From the NCBI GenBank assembly GCA_036569845.1, contig DATCPY010000111.1:1-5507 (forward strand): DNA of 5,507 nucleotides. The letters run 5' to 3'. Both the position numbers and the translations under genes were made by a program. The stretch is from UBA4735 sp036569845. Its GTDB lineage: Bacteria > Chloroflexota > Limnocylindria > P2-11E. A model generated the notes under the pieces. The model saw only the letters and a list, made by a program, of their open reading frames with translations, did not search any database and was not told the DNA's origin. Below are positions 5,438 through 5,507 of the stretch, piece after piece. The number at the start of each line of letters is the position of its first letter. Within the stretch, counting starts at the first letter, position 1.

Positions 5438-5507
5438 TCATCGGCGGGGGGATCGTCGGCGCGGGCATCGCCCGCGATGCCGCGCTCCGCGGCCTCTCCG
5501 TGGCCCT
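5401..5507 (+). CDS. glpD: FAD-dependent glycerol-3-phosphate dehydrogenase, N-terminal fragment cut by window edge
   Basis: The visible 35 residues are VRSLGDRTVDLLVIGGG followed by IVGAGIARDAALRGLSVA. The dinucleotide-binding GGGIVGAG and the following RDAALRGLSVAL match the N terminus of GlpD (E. coli IVIGGGINGAGIAADAAGRGLSV). GlpD is a membrane-associated flavoenzyme that oxidises glycerol-3-phosphate to dihydroxyacetone phosphate and passes electrons to quinone. GTG at 5401 is the only standard start that keeps the first beta strand. Its GAGGAG is just 3 bases away, a tight spacing, and both lie in a long hairpin. The gene follows the ugpB stop by 17 bases, so uptake and oxidation are linked in one operon. 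Other FAD-dependent oxidoreductases of the DAO family share this start, but the match and context favour GlpD. Confidence 0.85.
   Translation, partial: MRSLGDRTVDLLVIGGGIVGAGIARDAALRGLSVA

Overview
This is a high-GC bacterial window with strong G/C preference at third codon positions, GTG and TTG starts, short intergenic gaps and weak Shine-Dalgarno sequences in several genes. It holds a lipoprotein-type substrate-binding protein with a Gly/Ser linker, an UgpA/UgpE-type permease pair, a HIT protein and a cold-shock protein. That set suggests a Gram-positive or monoderm-like high-GC lineage such as Chloroflexota (Limnocylindria-like) or Actinomycetota. The taxon is an inference from style only. 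No rRNA, tRNA, mobile element or CRISPR was seen.

Left part (1-1095): a HIT-family protein runs off the left edge on the minus strand. It is preceded by a coding-like open frame that ends in a GTGA overlap with the HIT start. Upstream of these is a cspA-like cold-shock gene, also on the minus strand, followed by a clear stem-loop terminator. Divergent from the cold-shock gene is a small plus-strand gene for an unrecognised 73-residue protein rich in Cys, His and Trp.

Middle part (1092-2266): two minus-strand genes each encode one CHR (chromate transporter) domain, in N-half then C-half order, like the split short-chain ChrA pairs. The second ends tail to tail with the small Cys/His gene, and their stop codons interlock in one CTAG. 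A 66-base gap separates the ChrA pair from the divergent plus-strand operon.

Right part (2267-5507): an operon encodes two ABC permease subunits of the UgpA and UgpE type, an UgpB-like lipoprotein, and the start of a FAD-dependent glycerol-3-phosphate dehydrogenase (GlpD). Together they suggest import of glycerol-3-phosphate or a glycerophosphodiester and its oxidation to dihydroxyacetone phosphate. No ABC ATPase gene is visible in the window. The most striking unexplained structure is a long, nearly perfect hairpin (5391-5437) that encloses both the Shine-Dalgarno sequence and the GTG start of glpD, suggesting translational control or mRNA-stability control at the transporter/enzyme boundary.
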